A stretch of 64,000 nt of DNA from Mobilisporobacter senegalensis (GCF_003752155.1 NZ_RJVG01000002.1:434001-498000), one strand, 5' to 3'; counted from the stretch's first letter, positions 1-8,812 are shown. The notes: generated by a model not told the origin, from the sequence alone. Made by a program: numbers and translations.

Positions 1-1
1 T

Positions 2-1528
2 GTTCATTATATCTCACCGGAACAGGCAAGAGGAGGATACAGTGATGAAAAGAGCGACATTTATTCGTTAGGTGTAACTTTATATGAAATGCTTTCTGGA
101 CGAGTTCCTTTTGTTGGGGACAATTCTGTATCAGTTGCTCTTCTTCATATTCAGGAAGAAGCAACACCACTACGTGAACTTGAACCAAGTATTCCTATCA
201 GTGTTGAAAATATTGTTCAAAAATGTATGCAGAAAAAACCGGAAAGAAGATACTTATCTGCACATGATTTAATTATTGATTTAAAGCGTTCCATTACAAA
301 TCCCAATGGAGACTTTGTAAAGATACCTGCAGCAATCATTAGTGATTCACCTACAATTAATCTGAGTGACGAAGAAGTAAGACATATAAAAAATGAGTCA
401 AAAATAAATTCCAGAGTAGGAGATACTACGAAAATAATAAAAGGAAATACGGAAGACGGAGAAGAGGAAGAGTCTGAAGTAGATCCAAAACTGGAGAAGA
501 TCATGGTGACCGGAAGTATTGTAGCAGCAGTAATTCTGTGCTTGATCATTATATTTTTAGTTGGTAAAACTTTTGGTCTTTTCAAATTGGGAGGTACTGA
601 AAAGAAAGGTGACCCATCTGAGGTTACGGAAGAAGTGGGAGAGACGACAGAAGCAGTGACTGCACCTGAAGTAACTGGTAAAAAATTAGAAGATGCAATT
701 GATATTTTAAGAGACCAGAATATTGGTTATAAATATGAATATCAGTATTCAGATGTAATAGAAAAAGATATTGTCATGGAACAATCCATTTTGCCGGGGA
801 ATGAAATTAAAGCTGGAGACGTACTTATATTAACAGTAAGCGATGGACCAAAAGCTTTTGAGGTACCGGATGTATACAACAGACTGGATGAAGAAGCAAT
901 CACTATCCTGGAAGAGGCAAAATTAGTCGTGAAACATGAATTTGAATTTAGTGATACGGTAGACCAGGGAAGAGTTATCAGAACAAATCCTGAAAGAGGA
1001 ACAGCAGTAAAAGAAGGCGATACAGTTACAATTATCTTAAGCAGTGGAAAAGAAAAGGTAATGAAGCTTGTTCCTGATTTAAGAAATCTTTCAGAAGAGA
1101 AAGCAATTCAAAAATTAAAAGATCAGGGATTAACTGCCGGAAATATAAGTTATAAGAATTCAGATGAAGTAAAAGAAGGATTTGTAATTACACAGAGCTA
1201 TTCAGTAAATAAAGAAGTAGAAGAAGGAACTGCAGTTGATTTTACTGTAAGTAAAGGACCGAAAGCAAAAGAATATGTATACAAAGGCAGTGTGACAATC
1301 ACTGATAATCCTTTTATTTCAGAAGATGAAGAAGGTGTTATTACACTTGAACTGACACAGGACGGAGAGCAGACCAATGTTTATGAAAGTGTATTAACTT
1401 ATGATGATTTCCCATTAACGAAGCAAATAATAGGTAACAGTGAATCCGATGGAGAAATCAGAATGTATCTGGATGGTGAAAGATTACCAGGCCAATGGAC
1501 AATAAATTTTACTAAGGTGGAAAAATAA
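2..1528 (+). CDS. prkC: PrkC-type Ser/Thr kinase with PASTA repeats (3' part)
   Basis: The gene enters from the left edge, so the start and the first part of the kinase domain are missing. The frame opens at base 2 inside the activation and P+1 region (VHYISPEQARGG, then SDIYSLGVTLYEML), typical of Hanks-type kinases. The 508 visible residues hold the end of the kinase lobe, an acidic juxtamembrane linker, one membrane helix (about visible residues 167-192), three PASTA repeats (about 220-420) and a C-terminal extracellular domain. PASTA repeats bind muropeptides or lipid II, so the protein senses the cell wall and phosphorylates cytoplasmic targets. In Firmicutes it is paired with the phosphatase PrpC, probably just upstream. 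The stop overlaps the rsgA start (TAATG), so the two are translationally coupled. Confidence 0.96.
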   Translation, partial: VHYISPEQARGGYSDEKSDIYSLGVTLYEMLSGRVPFVGDNSVSVALLHIQEEATPLRELEPSIPISVENIVQKCMQKKPERRYLSAHDLIIDLKRSITNPNGDFVKIPAAIISDSPTINLSDEEVRHIKNESKINSRVGDTTKIIKGNTEDGEEEESEVDPKLEKIMVTGSIVAAVILCLIIIFLVGKTFGLFKLGGTEKKGDPSEVTEEVGETTEAVTAPEVTGKKLEDAIDILRDQNIGYKYEYQYSDVIEKDIVMEQSILPGNEIKAGDVLILTVSDGPKAFEVPDVYNRLDEEAITILEEAKLVVKHEFEFSDTVDQGRVIRTNPERGTAVKEGDTVTIILSSGKEKVMKLVPDLRNLSEEKAIQKLKDQGLTAGNISYKNSDEVKEGFVITQSYSVNKEVEEGTAVDFTVSKGPKAKEYVYKGSVTITDNPFISEDEEGVITLELTQDGEQTNVYESVLTYDDFPLTKQIIGNSESDGEIRMYLDGERLPGQWTINFTKVEK

Positions 1529-2406
1529 TGGTAGGAAAGATTATTAAAGGTGTAGCAGGCTTTTACTATATTCATAGGCAAGGTTATGGTGTATATGAAT
1601 GCAAAGCTAAAGGAGCCTTTCGTAATCAGAAGATGAAACCTTTAGTAGGAGATAATGTGGAATTTGACATTATTGATGAAGAGAATAAAAAAGGAAATGT
1701 AACTAAGATACTGCCACGGATGAATGAACTTATTCGTCCGGCAGTGTCTAATGTGGACCAGGCTTTAGTAATATTTGCAATTACACAGCCGGCTCCTAAT
1801 TTAAATCTTCTGGACCGCTTTTTAATTATGATGACGAAACAAGAAGTTGATGCAATCGTGTGTTTTAATAAAATGGATATAGCTTCAGAACATGAGTTAT
1901 ACCTTTTAGGAGAAACATATAAAAAATGTGGTTATCAAGTTATATTTACCAGTGTTTTGCAAAAATCAGGAATTGGGCAGATTGAACAGTTGCTAAAAGG
2001 AAAAACTACAGTTCTTGCCGGTCCTTCCGGTGTGGGAAAATCATCTATTATTAATGAAGTATTACCTGGTGCTAATATGGAGACCGGAAGTATTAGTGAA
2101 AAGATTAAAAGAGGTAAGCATACAACAAGGCACTCAGAACTTTTTCATGGTGGAGATTCAACATACATCATGGATACCCCTGGATTCAGTTCCCTCTTTG
2201 TGAATAACTTCGATAAGGATGAACTGAAAAATTATTTTTTAGAATTTGCAGAATATGAAGAACAATGCAGGTTTCAGGGATGTGTTCATATTAATGAACC
2301 AGATTGTGCAGTAAAAGAAGCGCTCCAGTCAGGGAAGATAAGTACGATCAGATATGAGAACTATACATTATTATACAATGAATTGAAGAATCAAAGGAGA
2401 TATTAA
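1528..2406 (+). CDS. rsgA: Ribosome small-subunit-dependent GTPase RsgA (YloQ/CpgA)
   Basis: This circularly permuted GTPase takes part in late 30S subunit maturation. The 292 residues show an N-terminal OB-fold, G4 motif NKMD (114-117), P-loop GPSGVGKSS (165-173), G3 DTPGF (216-220) and a zinc knuckle with C247, C252, H254 and C260. Having G4 before G1 is the family hallmark. The start ATG overlaps the prkC stop by one base, and rpe begins one base after its own stop, so it sits in a tight operon. In B. subtilis the homologue lies next to PrkC and is one of its substrates; the same order here suggests the same link. Confidence 0.98.
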   Translation: MVGKIIKGVAGFYYIHRQGYGVYECKAKGAFRNQKMKPLVGDNVEFDIIDEENKKGNVTKILPRMNELIRPAVSNVDQALVIFAITQPAPNLNLLDRFLIMMTKQEVDAIVCFNKMDIASEHELYLLGETYKKCGYQVIFTSVLQKSGIGQIEQLLKGKTTVLAGPSGVGKSSIINEVLPGANMETGSISEKIKRGKHTTRHSELFHGGDSTYIMDTPGFSSLFVNNFDKDELKNYFLEFAEYEEQCRFQGCVHINEPDCAVKEALQSGKISTIRYENYTLLYNELKNQRRY

Positions 2407-2407
2407 A

Positions 2408-3067
2408 ATGAATGTTATAGCCCCATCTATTTTAGCAGCAGATATTACAAAACTTGGTGAAGAAGTAAGAACAGTGGATCAATTAGGGGCAGAGTATATT
2501 CATATTGATGTAATGGATGGGATGTTTGTTCCGAGCATATCTTACGGAATTCCAATTGTAAAAGGAGTTCGGGAAATTACAAATAAAATTTTGGATGTAC
2601 ACTTAATGATCGAAGATCCAACAAGATATATTGAAGAGTTTGTAAAAGCAGGAGCAGATATTATTACTGTTCATGTGGAGGCTTGCAAACATTTACACAG
2701 AACGGTATCTCGTATTAAGGAATTAGGAGTAAAAGCCGGTGTTTCCCTCAACCCTTCTACACCACTTTCTTCACTTGACTATATCTTAAGTGAAGTTGAC
2801 ATGGTATTGATCATGAGTGTGAATCCAGGGTTTGGAGGACAAAGTTTTATTCCTTTTTCTATTGATAAAATTAAAGAATTAAGAAATTGTATTGTAGCAA
2901 AAGGACTATCTGTTGACATTGAAGTGGATGGTGGAATTAATCTGGGCAATGTGGGAGAGATTCTAAAAGCAGGTGCCAATGTTATTGTTGCGGGTACATC
3001 AATTTTTTCAGGTGATGTAGAAAGTAACATGAACCAATTTAGGAGGGAACTGAATAGTGTTTCTTAA
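2408..3067 (+). CDS. rpe: Ribulose-phosphate 3-epimerase
   Basis: Interconverts D-ribulose 5-phosphate and D-xylulose 5-phosphate in the pentose phosphate pathway. The 219-residue TIM barrel shows the family motifs: N-terminal IAPSILAADITKL, metal-site residues in HIDVMDG (H32, D34) and H65 in VHLMIEDP, the phosphate-binding segment MSVNPGFGGQSF and the catalytic-Asp motif VDGGIN. Length is normal. It follows rsgA by one base and its last 11 bases overlap the next gene, which is read in another frame. Confidence 0.98.
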   Translation: MNVIAPSILAADITKLGEEVRTVDQLGAEYIHIDVMDGMFVPSISYGIPIVKGVREITNKILDVHLMIEDPTRYIEEFVKAGADIITVHVEACKHLHRTVSRIKELGVKAGVSLNPSTPLSSLDYILSEVDMVLIMSVNPGFGGQSFIPFSIDKIKELRNCIVAKGLSVDIEVDGGINLGNVGEILKAGANVIVAGTSIFSGDVESNMNQFRRELNSVS

Positions 3068-3761
3068 TGAAATGCAGGTTGGAAAGTCAATTGAGATTTT
3101 TGTTTACCGCTCAGGATATAAGTATCGTTTGGTAAGTAAGCTGGAAGATGTGAATGAAGATAATTTTAGTATTTCGTTGATAGCAAATCGCACAAAAGTA
3201 TTTCATTTTCAGGATACCGATAAAATTGAGATAATCTATCGGATCAATCATCAGCTATGGAGATGGAAAAACTTAAGAGCAAAAGTTATCATATTAGATG
3301 GAAGCAGAGTGCATCATTTTACGTTAACAGGAAGTTCTGAGGGAGAAAAATTTAATAGGCGTAATGCTTTTCGTGTATTTATGGGTGAAGACATTACGTT
3401 AACTTATTATGTAATGAATCTTGTAGAAAAAAAGACAGAAGATTCTGAATATGAGGAAGATACATTAATTGGTGAAATTGAATATGAGACGAAGCATTGC
3501 CTGGGCTTCATAAAAGATTTAAGTGAAAATGGTGTGGGAATTTTCTCAAATAATGTATTCAATATAGGGGATGAACTGGAATTTATTTTGGATACTCCTT
3601 TTGGTATGCTAAAGTGTAAGGCAGAAGTTGTTAGAACAACCAGGGAGTCCCATGGATTGTATCAAAATTTCTATGGGTGTATATTTACAACAACAAGTAA
3701 GAACTTAGTAAAATATATATATACATTGCAAAGAAAAAGACTAGGTAATATGAAAGGTTAG
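3057..3761 (+). CDS. PilZ-domain, YcgR-like c-di-GMP receptor
   Basis: The 234-residue protein has the YcgR layout: an N-terminal beta domain (about 1-95), then a PilZ domain with the two c-di-GMP motifs, RxxxR in RRNAFR (about 102-107) and DxSxxG in DLSENG (about 158-163). It should be a cytoplasmic receptor for cyclic di-GMP. The GTG start overlaps the rpe end by 11 bases and is supported by AGGAGGG at 3041-3047; an in-frame ATG lies at 3072. Its position between rpe and thiN, inside the prkC-rsgA-rpe-thiN housekeeping operon, is unusual. A second PilZ gene lies in the flagellar operon at 58880. The output partner is unknown. Confidence 0.88.
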   Translation: MFLNEMQVGKSIEIFVYRSGYKYRLVSKLEDVNEDNFSISLIANRTKVFHFQDTDKIEIIYRINHQLWRWKNLRAKVIILDGSRVHHFTLTGSSEGEKFNRRNAFRVFMGEDITLTYYVMNLVEKKTEDSEYEEDTLIGEIEYETKHCLGFIKDLSENGVGIFSNNVFNIGDELEFILDTPFGMLKCKAEVVRTTRESHGLYQNFYGCIFTTTSKNLVKYIYTLQRKRLGNMKG

Positions 3762-3762
3762 T

Positions 3763-4443
3763 ATGGCGGATATAGAGAAAAAAGTTCTGCTTATTACAGG
3801 CGGAACCATTGAGATGAGTTTTGTTGAAGAGTATCTTAATAAGAACCAATTTGACATAATAATTGGTGCAGATTCTGGACTTAACCAGGTAGCCAGGCTT
3901 GATATTTTTCCAGATTATATAGTCGGTGATTTTGATTCGGTATCAAAACATGTGCTGGATAAATATCTTGAAGGCGCTGTTTTAAAGAACGGAAAAAAAC
4001 CAATTATTAAAGAATATCCTTCCCATAAAGATTATACGGATACCCAGATTGGGATAGAGCTTGCAATATCCATTGGAGCCACAGAACTTATCATTCTTGG
4101 AGCCACAGGGACGAGGATTGATCATTTGATTGGAAATATAAATTTATTATTAATACCTTTAAAACAGAAGGTTAGAGCGTCAATTATCGATGCCAATAAT
4201 AAAATTTATCTGATAGATTCAAATACTAGAATTGAAAGAGAAAAATTATTCGGGACATATTTTTCATTACTTCCACTTACAGAGGAAGTAATAGGAGTAA
4301 CCTTAAAAGGATTTAAATATCCCCTTAAGGAAAAAGATCTGCAGATTGGTGATAGTCTTGGGATAAGTAATGAAGTATCCGATAAGATTGCCTTTATTGA
4401 AATCAAAGAAGGTATATTAATTGCGGCTGAATCAAAAGATTAA
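3763..4443 (+). CDS. thiN: Thiamine pyrophosphokinase
   Basis: Transfers pyrophosphate from ATP to thiamine, giving thiamine pyrophosphate. The 226-residue product has the conserved N-terminal domain with GADSG (35-39) and GDFDS (55-59), then the substrate-site motif SHKDYTDTQ (about 87-95) and GATGTRIDHL, all family hallmarks. The C-terminal beta domain is present. It starts one base after the PilZ stop and lies in the operon where ThiN is usually found after rpe. No TPP riboswitch is visible upstream. Confidence 0.96.
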   Translation: MADIEKKVLLITGGTIEMSFVEEYLNKNQFDIIIGADSGLNQVARLDIFPDYIVGDFDSVSKHVLDKYLEGAVLKNGKKPIIKEYPSHKDYTDTQIGIELAISIGATELIILGATGTRIDHLIGNINLLLIPLKQKVRASIIDANNKIYLIDSNTRIEREKLFGTYFSLLPLTEEVIGVTLKGFKYPLKEKDLQIGDSLGISNEVSDKIAFIEIKEGILIAAESKD

Positions 4444-4470
4444 GTGGAGAATAGAGAGGAAGACACACAG

Positions 4471-5568
4471 ATGAAACTAGGCATAGTGGGATTACCAAAC
4501 GTAGGAAAAAGTACATTATTTAATTCTTTAACAAAGGCAGGTGCAGAATCAGCAAATTATCCATTCTGTACTATTGATCCTAATATAGGAATTGTACCTG
4601 TTCCTGATGAAAGGTTACAGGTACTGGGTAAATTATATGATTCTGAAAAAATCGTTCCGGCGGCAATTGAGTTTGTAGATATTGCCGGATTAGTAAAAGG
4701 AGCATCCAAAGGGGAAGGGCTGGGGAATCAGTTTTTATCTAACATAAGAGAAGTGGATGCTATTGTACATGTGGTAAGATGCTTTGAAGATAGTAATATC
4801 ATACACGTTGATGGTTCCATTGACCCACTTCGGGATATTGAGACTATTAATCTGGAATTAATATTTTCTGATATGGAAATTCTTGATCGTAGAATTGGTA
4901 AAGTGGGAAAAGGTGCTGCCAGAGATAAGGACATGGCAAAAGAAGCGGATTTGCTTAAGCGATTAAAGGCACACCTGGAAGAAGGGAAATTAGCAATTGG
5001 TTATGAAACTGAGGATGATGACGAAGAAGCAATATTAAAAGGATATAACCTTTTAACGTATAAACCTGTGATTTACGCTGCAAATGTAAAAGAAGATGAC
5101 TTAATGGATGACGGCGTGAATAACAGTGAAGTAGCCAAGGTTAGGGAATTTGCCAAGAATGAAGGCTCTGAAGTGTTTGTAATTTGTGCCCAGATTGAAC
5201 AGGAAATTGCGGAATTAGATGAAGATGAGAAGAAGATGTTTTTAGAAGATTTAGGTCTGTCAGAATCTGGTCTCGAGAAATTAATTCGTGCAAGTTATAA
5301 ATTATTAGGATTAATTAGTTACCTTACTGCAGGTCCACAGGAAACCAGGGCCTGGACAATTACAAAAGGAACAAAAGCACCTGGTGCTGCCGGTAAAATC
5401 CATACTGATTTTGAAAGAGGATTTATACGGGCAGAAGTTGTAAATTATGAGAATCTTGTTGAATGCGGAAGCTATAATGCTGCAAAGGATAAAGGTCTTG
5501 TACGCTCAGAAGGTAAAGAATATATTGTCCAAGATGGAGATGTAATATTATTCCGTTTTAATGTATAA
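4471..5568 (+). CDS. ychF: Redox-regulated ATPase YchF (OBG family)
   Basis: A ribosome-associated Obg-family P-loop NTPase that prefers ATP. From the chosen ATG it is 365 residues, the normal family length, beginning MKLGIVGLPNVGKST, with G1 at 7-14, G3 in DIAGLVKGASKGEG and a C-terminal TGS domain ending in GDVILFRFNV. A GTG at 4444 would add nine residues, but the ATG at 4471 has GAGAGGA (4454-4460) at good spacing and matches the family N-terminus. It follows thiN by 27 bases. Confidence 0.97.
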   Translation: MKLGIVGLPNVGKSTLFNSLTKAGAESANYPFCTIDPNIGIVPVPDERLQVLGKLYDSEKIVPAAIEFVDIAGLVKGASKGEGLGNQFLSNIREVDAIVHVVRCFEDSNIIHVDGSIDPLRDIETINLELIFSDMEILDRRIGKVGKGAARDKDMAKEADLLKRLKAHLEEGKLAIGYETEDDDEEAILKGYNLLTYKPVIYAANVKEDDLMDDGVNNSEVAKVREFAKNEGSEVFVICAQIEQEIAELDEDEKKMFLEDLGLSESGLEKLIRASYKLLGLISYLTAGPQETRAWTITKGTKAPGAAGKIHTDFERGFIRAEVVNYENLVECGSYNAAKDKGLVRSEGKEYIVQDGDVILFRFNV

Positions 5569-5591
5569 GAAGTGCAGAAAGTTGAAAATCT

Positions 5592-5631
5592 AAGACTTAA
5601 ATGGACATGCCTGCATGTTCGCTTGGGTCTT
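5592..5631 (+). other. Imperfect 16-bp hairpin between ychF and lgt
   Basis: Outer arms AAGACTTAA (5592-5600) and TTGGGTCTT (5623-5631) pair with two G-T wobbles; inner arms GACATGC (5604-5610) and GCATGTT (5613-5619) close over a 2-nt loop. No T-tract follows, so it is not a standard intrinsic terminator. It may be an mRNA stability or attenuation element ahead of lgt. Confidence 0.5.
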
Positions 5632-5660
5632 GCTAACAAAATAAAGGAAGTGGAAAGATT

Positions 5661-6539
5661 ATGTTTTTAAACATGAGTATCAGATTCCCTGGACTTGGAA
5701 TTGAACTGTACGATGTAGGTACAGGTATTGATTTTTTTGGATTTCCTATTGCTTATTATGGAATGATTATTGCGTTAGGTATGTTAATTGGGTACCTTGT
5801 TGCTGAATGGCAGGCCAAAAGAACGGGCCTGGATAAAGATTTGATTCTTGATTTTGCACTTTATGCCATTGTTTTATCCGTAATTGGTGCGAGAGTATAT
5901 TATGTTATCTTTGCATGGGATGAATATAGGGGTGATTTGCTCTCTGTATTTAACACCAGAGGAGGCGGACTTGCAATATATGGCGGTGTAATAGCCGCTG
6001 TCCTTACCGCTATCGTGTATTCAAAAATTAAAAAGATATCATTTTGGCTATTAGCAGATACAGGATGTGTGGGCCTGTTAACCGGACAAATCATAGGAAG
6101 ATGGGGAAATTTCTTTAACAGAGAAGCATTTGGTGGTTACACTGATAATATATTTGCAATGCAGTTAAAGAAATCAGATGTTGCTTCTTATAATATTACA
6201 GATGATATTCTACAGCATGTAATTAATATCAATGGAACAGAGTACATTCAGGTCCACCCTACTTTTTTATATGAATCTTTATGGAATCTGATCGTCCTAA
6301 TATTAATTCTTTTATATACAAAGAAGAAAAAATTTGATGGTGAACTGATTCTGCTATATTTTGCAGGATATGGACTGGGAAGATTCTGGATTGAAGGCTT
6401 AAGAACGGATCAATTATTACTTTGGGGTACTAATCTGGCTGTTTCTCAAATCTTATCAATTATATTAGCGGTGGTATCGGTAATTATTATAATTGTGAAA
6501 CGTAAAAGAGCAGCAAATCCTGTTAGAACAGGAATATAA
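5661..6539 (+). CDS. lgt: Prolipoprotein diacylglyceryl transferase
   Basis: Membrane enzyme that moves diacylglycerol from phosphatidylglycerol onto the lipobox cysteine of prolipoproteins. The 292 residues form about seven membrane segments and contain the Lgt signature RWGNFFNREAFGG (147-159), the glycine-rich GGLAIYGG (about 102-109) and the C-terminal YESLWNL and GRFWIEGLRTDQL motifs. The ATG at 5661 has AAGGAAG (5643-5649) upstream; a second in-frame ATG at 5673 is possible. The gene closes the prkC-to-lgt block and is followed by a strong terminator. Confidence 0.97.
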   Translation: MFLNMSIRFPGLGIELYDVGTGIDFFGFPIAYYGMIIALGMLIGYLVAEWQAKRTGLDKDLILDFALYAIVLSVIGARVYYVIFAWDEYRGDLLSVFNTRGGGLAIYGGVIAAVLTAIVYSKIKKISFWLLADTGCVGLLTGQIIGRWGNFFNREAFGGYTDNIFAMQLKKSDVASYNITDDILQHVININGTEYIQVHPTFLYESLWNLIVLILILLYTKKKKFDGELILLYFAGYGLGRFWIEGLRTDQLLLWGTNLAVSQILSIILAVVSVIIIIVKRKRAANPVRTGI

Positions 6540-6594
6540 ATACAGTAATGGAAAACTAGGACAAAATGCCTATAAATTTACAAGAAAATAATTG

Positions 6595-6610
6595 CAACTA
6601 TATATAGTTG
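6595..6610. other. 16-bp perfect AT-rich palindrome
   Basis: CAACTATATATAGTTG is self-complementary and sits between the lgt stop and its terminator. It could be a dimeric protein site or chance in AT-rich DNA; nothing else identifies it. Confidence 0.3.
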
Positions 6611-6656
6611 TGAAACAAATTAAAAATTAAATATTAGTACAATATGTTGAAATTGT

Positions 6657-6701
6657 AAAAAAAGCATGAATTATAGCAACCTATAGTTCATGCTTTTTTT
6701 T
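6657..6701 (+). terminator. Intrinsic terminator after lgt
   Basis: A 13-bp stem, GCATGAATTATAG (6664-6676) with CTATAGTTCATGC (6681-6693) and one G-T wobble, over a CAAC loop. It is preceded by seven A and followed by eight T, so it could work in both directions. It separates the lgt block from the dcw cluster. Confidence 0.9.
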
Positions 6702-6711
6702 AATGAAAGGC

Positions 6712-6740
6712 TTGTGCAATTCCCAAAAATAAGTTAAAAT
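6712..6740 (+). promoter_or_regulatory. Sigma-A promoter of the dcw cluster
   Basis: -35 TTGTGC (6712-6717), a 17-base spacer and -10 TAAAAT (6735-6740). The predicted transcription start, about 6747, falls at the first AAGTGGT repeat, so protein bound to the repeats would block this promoter. Confidence 0.7.
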
Positions 6741-6748
6741 AGCATCAT

Positions 6749-6796
6749 AAGTGGTACAAAGTGGTGGAAAGTGGTAGACATTAGATAGAAAGTGGT
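6749..6796 (+). promoter_or_regulatory. Four AAGTGGT direct repeats: probable MraZ operator
   Basis: AAGTGGT occurs at 6749-6755 and, as AAAGTGGT, at 6758-6765, 6768-6775 and 6789-6796. The GTGGT cores lie at 6751, 6761, 6771 and 6792, so the first three are spaced by exactly 10 bases (one helical turn) and the fourth by 21 (two turns). MraZ proteins are known to bind GTG-rich direct repeats of about one-turn spacing upstream of their own gene, so this is probably an autoregulatory site. Confidence 0.75.
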
Positions 6797-6836
6797 GAAT
6801 AAATCATCAACACCATTTGAAATGAAGGTGAAGTCA

Positions 6837-7265
6837 TTGTTCATGGGTGAGTATAATCATTCAATTGATACCAAAGGCAGAATAATCGTGCCAGCTAAAT
6901 TTAGAGAATCATTAGGCGATGAATTCGTTGTGACGCTAGGTTTGGACGGGTGTCTTTTTGTGTACCCTAATGAAGAATGGCAAAAGTTTATTGTAGAGTT
7001 AAAGAAACTTCCAGGAAATAAAGAAGCAAGACAATTACAACGTTACTTTATGGCAGGCGCAGCAAATTGTGAAGTAGACAAGCAGGGTAGAATTTTAATT
7101 CCGCAAAAATTAAGAGAACATGCCGGACTTGAAAAAGATATCATATTTGTTGGAGTTTTAAGCAAAATAGAAATATGGAGTAAAGAACGTTGGGATGTTA
7201 ATAATAACTATGACAATATGGACGAAATTGCGGAACACATGTCTGATTTCGGACTTAGCTTTTAG
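6837..7265 (+). CDS. mraZ: Transcriptional regulator MraZ
   Basis: AbrB-like (SpoVT/MazE-fold) regulator at the head of the dcw cluster. Starting at TTG 6837 gives 142 residues beginning MFMGEYNHSIDTKGR, the standard MraZ N-terminus, with AAGGTG (6825-6830) six bases upstream. A GTG at 6792 would add 15 residues but would lie inside the fourth operator repeat and lacks family support. Two MraZ repeats are visible, each with a DxKGR-type motif (DTKGRIIVPAKFR and DKQGRILIPQKLR). It likely represses its own promoter through the AAGTGGT repeats. Confidence 0.95.
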   Translation: MFMGEYNHSIDTKGRIIVPAKFRESLGDEFVVTLGLDGCLFVYPNEEWQKFIVELKKLPGNKEARQLQRYFMAGAANCEVDKQGRILIPQKLREHAGLEKDIIFVGVLSKIEIWSKERWDVNNNYDNMDEIAEHMSDFGLSF

Positions 7266-7274
7266 GAGGAAACA

Positions 7275-8213
7275 ATGAACTTTCAGCACAAATCAGTATT
7301 ATTAGAAGAAACAATAGAAAATCTTAATATAAAAGAAAATGGAATATATGTGGATGGAACTTTAGGTGGAGCTGGACATGCTTATGAAGTATGCAAAAGA
7401 CTTGGAGAGAATGGAAGATTTATCGGCATTGATCAGGATAGTGCAGCTATAGAGGCAAGCAGCGAGAAACTTGCTGATTTTAAGGACAAGGTTACGATTG
7501 TAAGAAGCAACTATTCTGATATGAAGCAAGTTTTATATAATTTAGGGATTGATAAAGTAGATGGCATTGTTCTGGATTTAGGGGTTTCCTCTTATCAGCT
7601 GGATACTTTGGAAAGAGGTTTCTCTTATAAGGCAAATGCTCCCCTTGACATGAGAATGGATACAAGAAATGATATGACTGCCAAAGATATTGTGAATCAA
7701 TATTCTGAATATGATCTCTATCGTATCATCAGAGATTATGGAGAAGATAAGTTTGCCAAGAATATTGCAAAGCATATCGTAAGAGTTCGTAATGAGAAAG
7801 AAATTGAAACGACTGACGAACTTACGGAAGCAATTAAAGCAGCAATACCAATGAAATTAAGAATGGCCACAGGGCATCCGGCCAAGAAAACTTTTCAAGC
7901 AATAAGAATTGAACTTAACAAAGAATTAGAAGTTCTTAATAATACATTAAACGATATGGTAGATCTGCTGAGTGATAAAGGAAGAATATGTATTATAACT
8001 TTCCATTCACTGGAAGATAGAATTGTAAAAAGTATCTTTCGTAATTTAGAAGATCCATGTACCTGCCCGCCTGGTTTTCCAGTGTGTGTATGTGGGAAGG
8101 TATCTAAGGGTAAAGCAATCACGAAGAAACCAATCATTCCTTCAGAGGAGGAAATGATCAATAATAAAAGATCAAAGAGTTCAAAATTAAGAGTTTTTGA
8201 AAGAACAGTATAG
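7275..8213 (+). CDS. rsmH: 16S rRNA (cytosine1402-N4)-methyltransferase
   Basis: RsmH (MraW) uses S-adenosylmethionine to methylate N4 of C1402 in the 30S decoding centre. The 312-residue product has the family N-terminus ([13 protein letters not shown]), SAM motif [28 protein letters not shown], the [15 protein letters not shown] segment and the C-terminal [18 protein letters not shown] lies nine bases after the mraZ coding end region. This is its conserved position, second in the dcw cluster. Confidence 0.98.
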   Translation: MNFQHKSVLLEETIENLNIKENGIYVDGTLGGAGHAYEVCKRLGENGRFIGIDQDSAAIEASSEKLADFKDKVTIVRSNYSDMKQVLYNLGIDKVDGIVLDLGVSSYQLDTLERGFSYKANAPLDMRMDTRNDMTAKDIVNQYSEYDLYRIIRDYGEDKFAKNIAKHIVRVRNEKEIETTDELTEAIKAAIPMKLRMATGHPAKKTFQAIRIELNKELEVLNNTLNDMVDLLSDKGRICIITFHSLEDRIVKSIFRNLEDPCTCPPGFPVCVCGKVSKGKAITKKPIIPSEEEMINNKRSKSSKLRVFERTV

Positions 8214-8242
8214 TATATGTTTTATTGAAAAGAGGGGAAAGC

Positions 8243-8800
8243 ATGGAATCATCTAGAAAATCCAATAAAACTGAATATGTTTATGGAAGTACGGTTAGAA
8301 AAATAAACACTGCGCCGTCTAGAGAAGAAATGCGTCCTATCAAAAGGGAACCTCTGACCAAAGAAGAGTTCAGAGAGCTAAAAAGAAGGGAAGAAGCTTC
8401 CGGCAAAAAAAGAGGACGAGCTAAAAGAGCCGGTTATATTCAAGAAATCGATCTTGGATCTTTATTAGTACTTTCTGCAGCAATTATTGTTACCCTATAT
8501 GTATGTGTAAGTTATCTACAGGTGCAGTCAGAGATAACAAGTATGAGCAAGGAAACTGCCAGATTAGAGAGTGAATTGGTTTCATTGCAAAATGACAATA
8601 ATACAACACTTCAAAGAATTAATACAACCGTTGATTTGACTTATATCTATAAAGTAGCGACTAAAGAACTGGGAATGGTGCATGCGGGCAGAGACCATAT
8701 TATTACATATGAGAAAGCTGCAAGCGATTATGCCAGAAAATATGCAGAAATTCCTGAAGTGGAAAAGAATAGTTTATTGAATAAGATATTGGAAAAGTAA
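8243..8800 (+). CDS. ftsL: FtsL-like septum protein
   Basis: Small bitopic division protein expected to join the FtsL-DivIB-DivIC complex that activates septal peptidoglycan synthesis. The 185 residues show a basic cytoplasmic tail (1-69), one membrane helix (about 70-92) and a coiled coil (about 93-125, SEITSMSKETARLESELVSL). The ATG at 8243 follows GAGGGGA; a TTG at 8225 lies before the ribosome-binding site and was not used. FtsL diverges strongly, so position and topology carry most of the weight. The cytoplasmic tail is longer than in many homologues. Confidence 0.85.
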   Translation: MESSRKSNKTEYVYGSTVRKINTAPSREEMRPIKREPLTKEEFRELKRREEASGKKRGRAKRAGYIQEIDLGSLLVLSAAIIVTLYVCVSYLQVQSEITSMSKETARLESELVSLQNDNNTTLQRINTTVDLTYIYKVATKELGMVHAGRDHIITYEKAASDYARKYAEIPEVEKNSLLNKILEK

Positions 8801-8812
8801 GCAGGTGTTATT

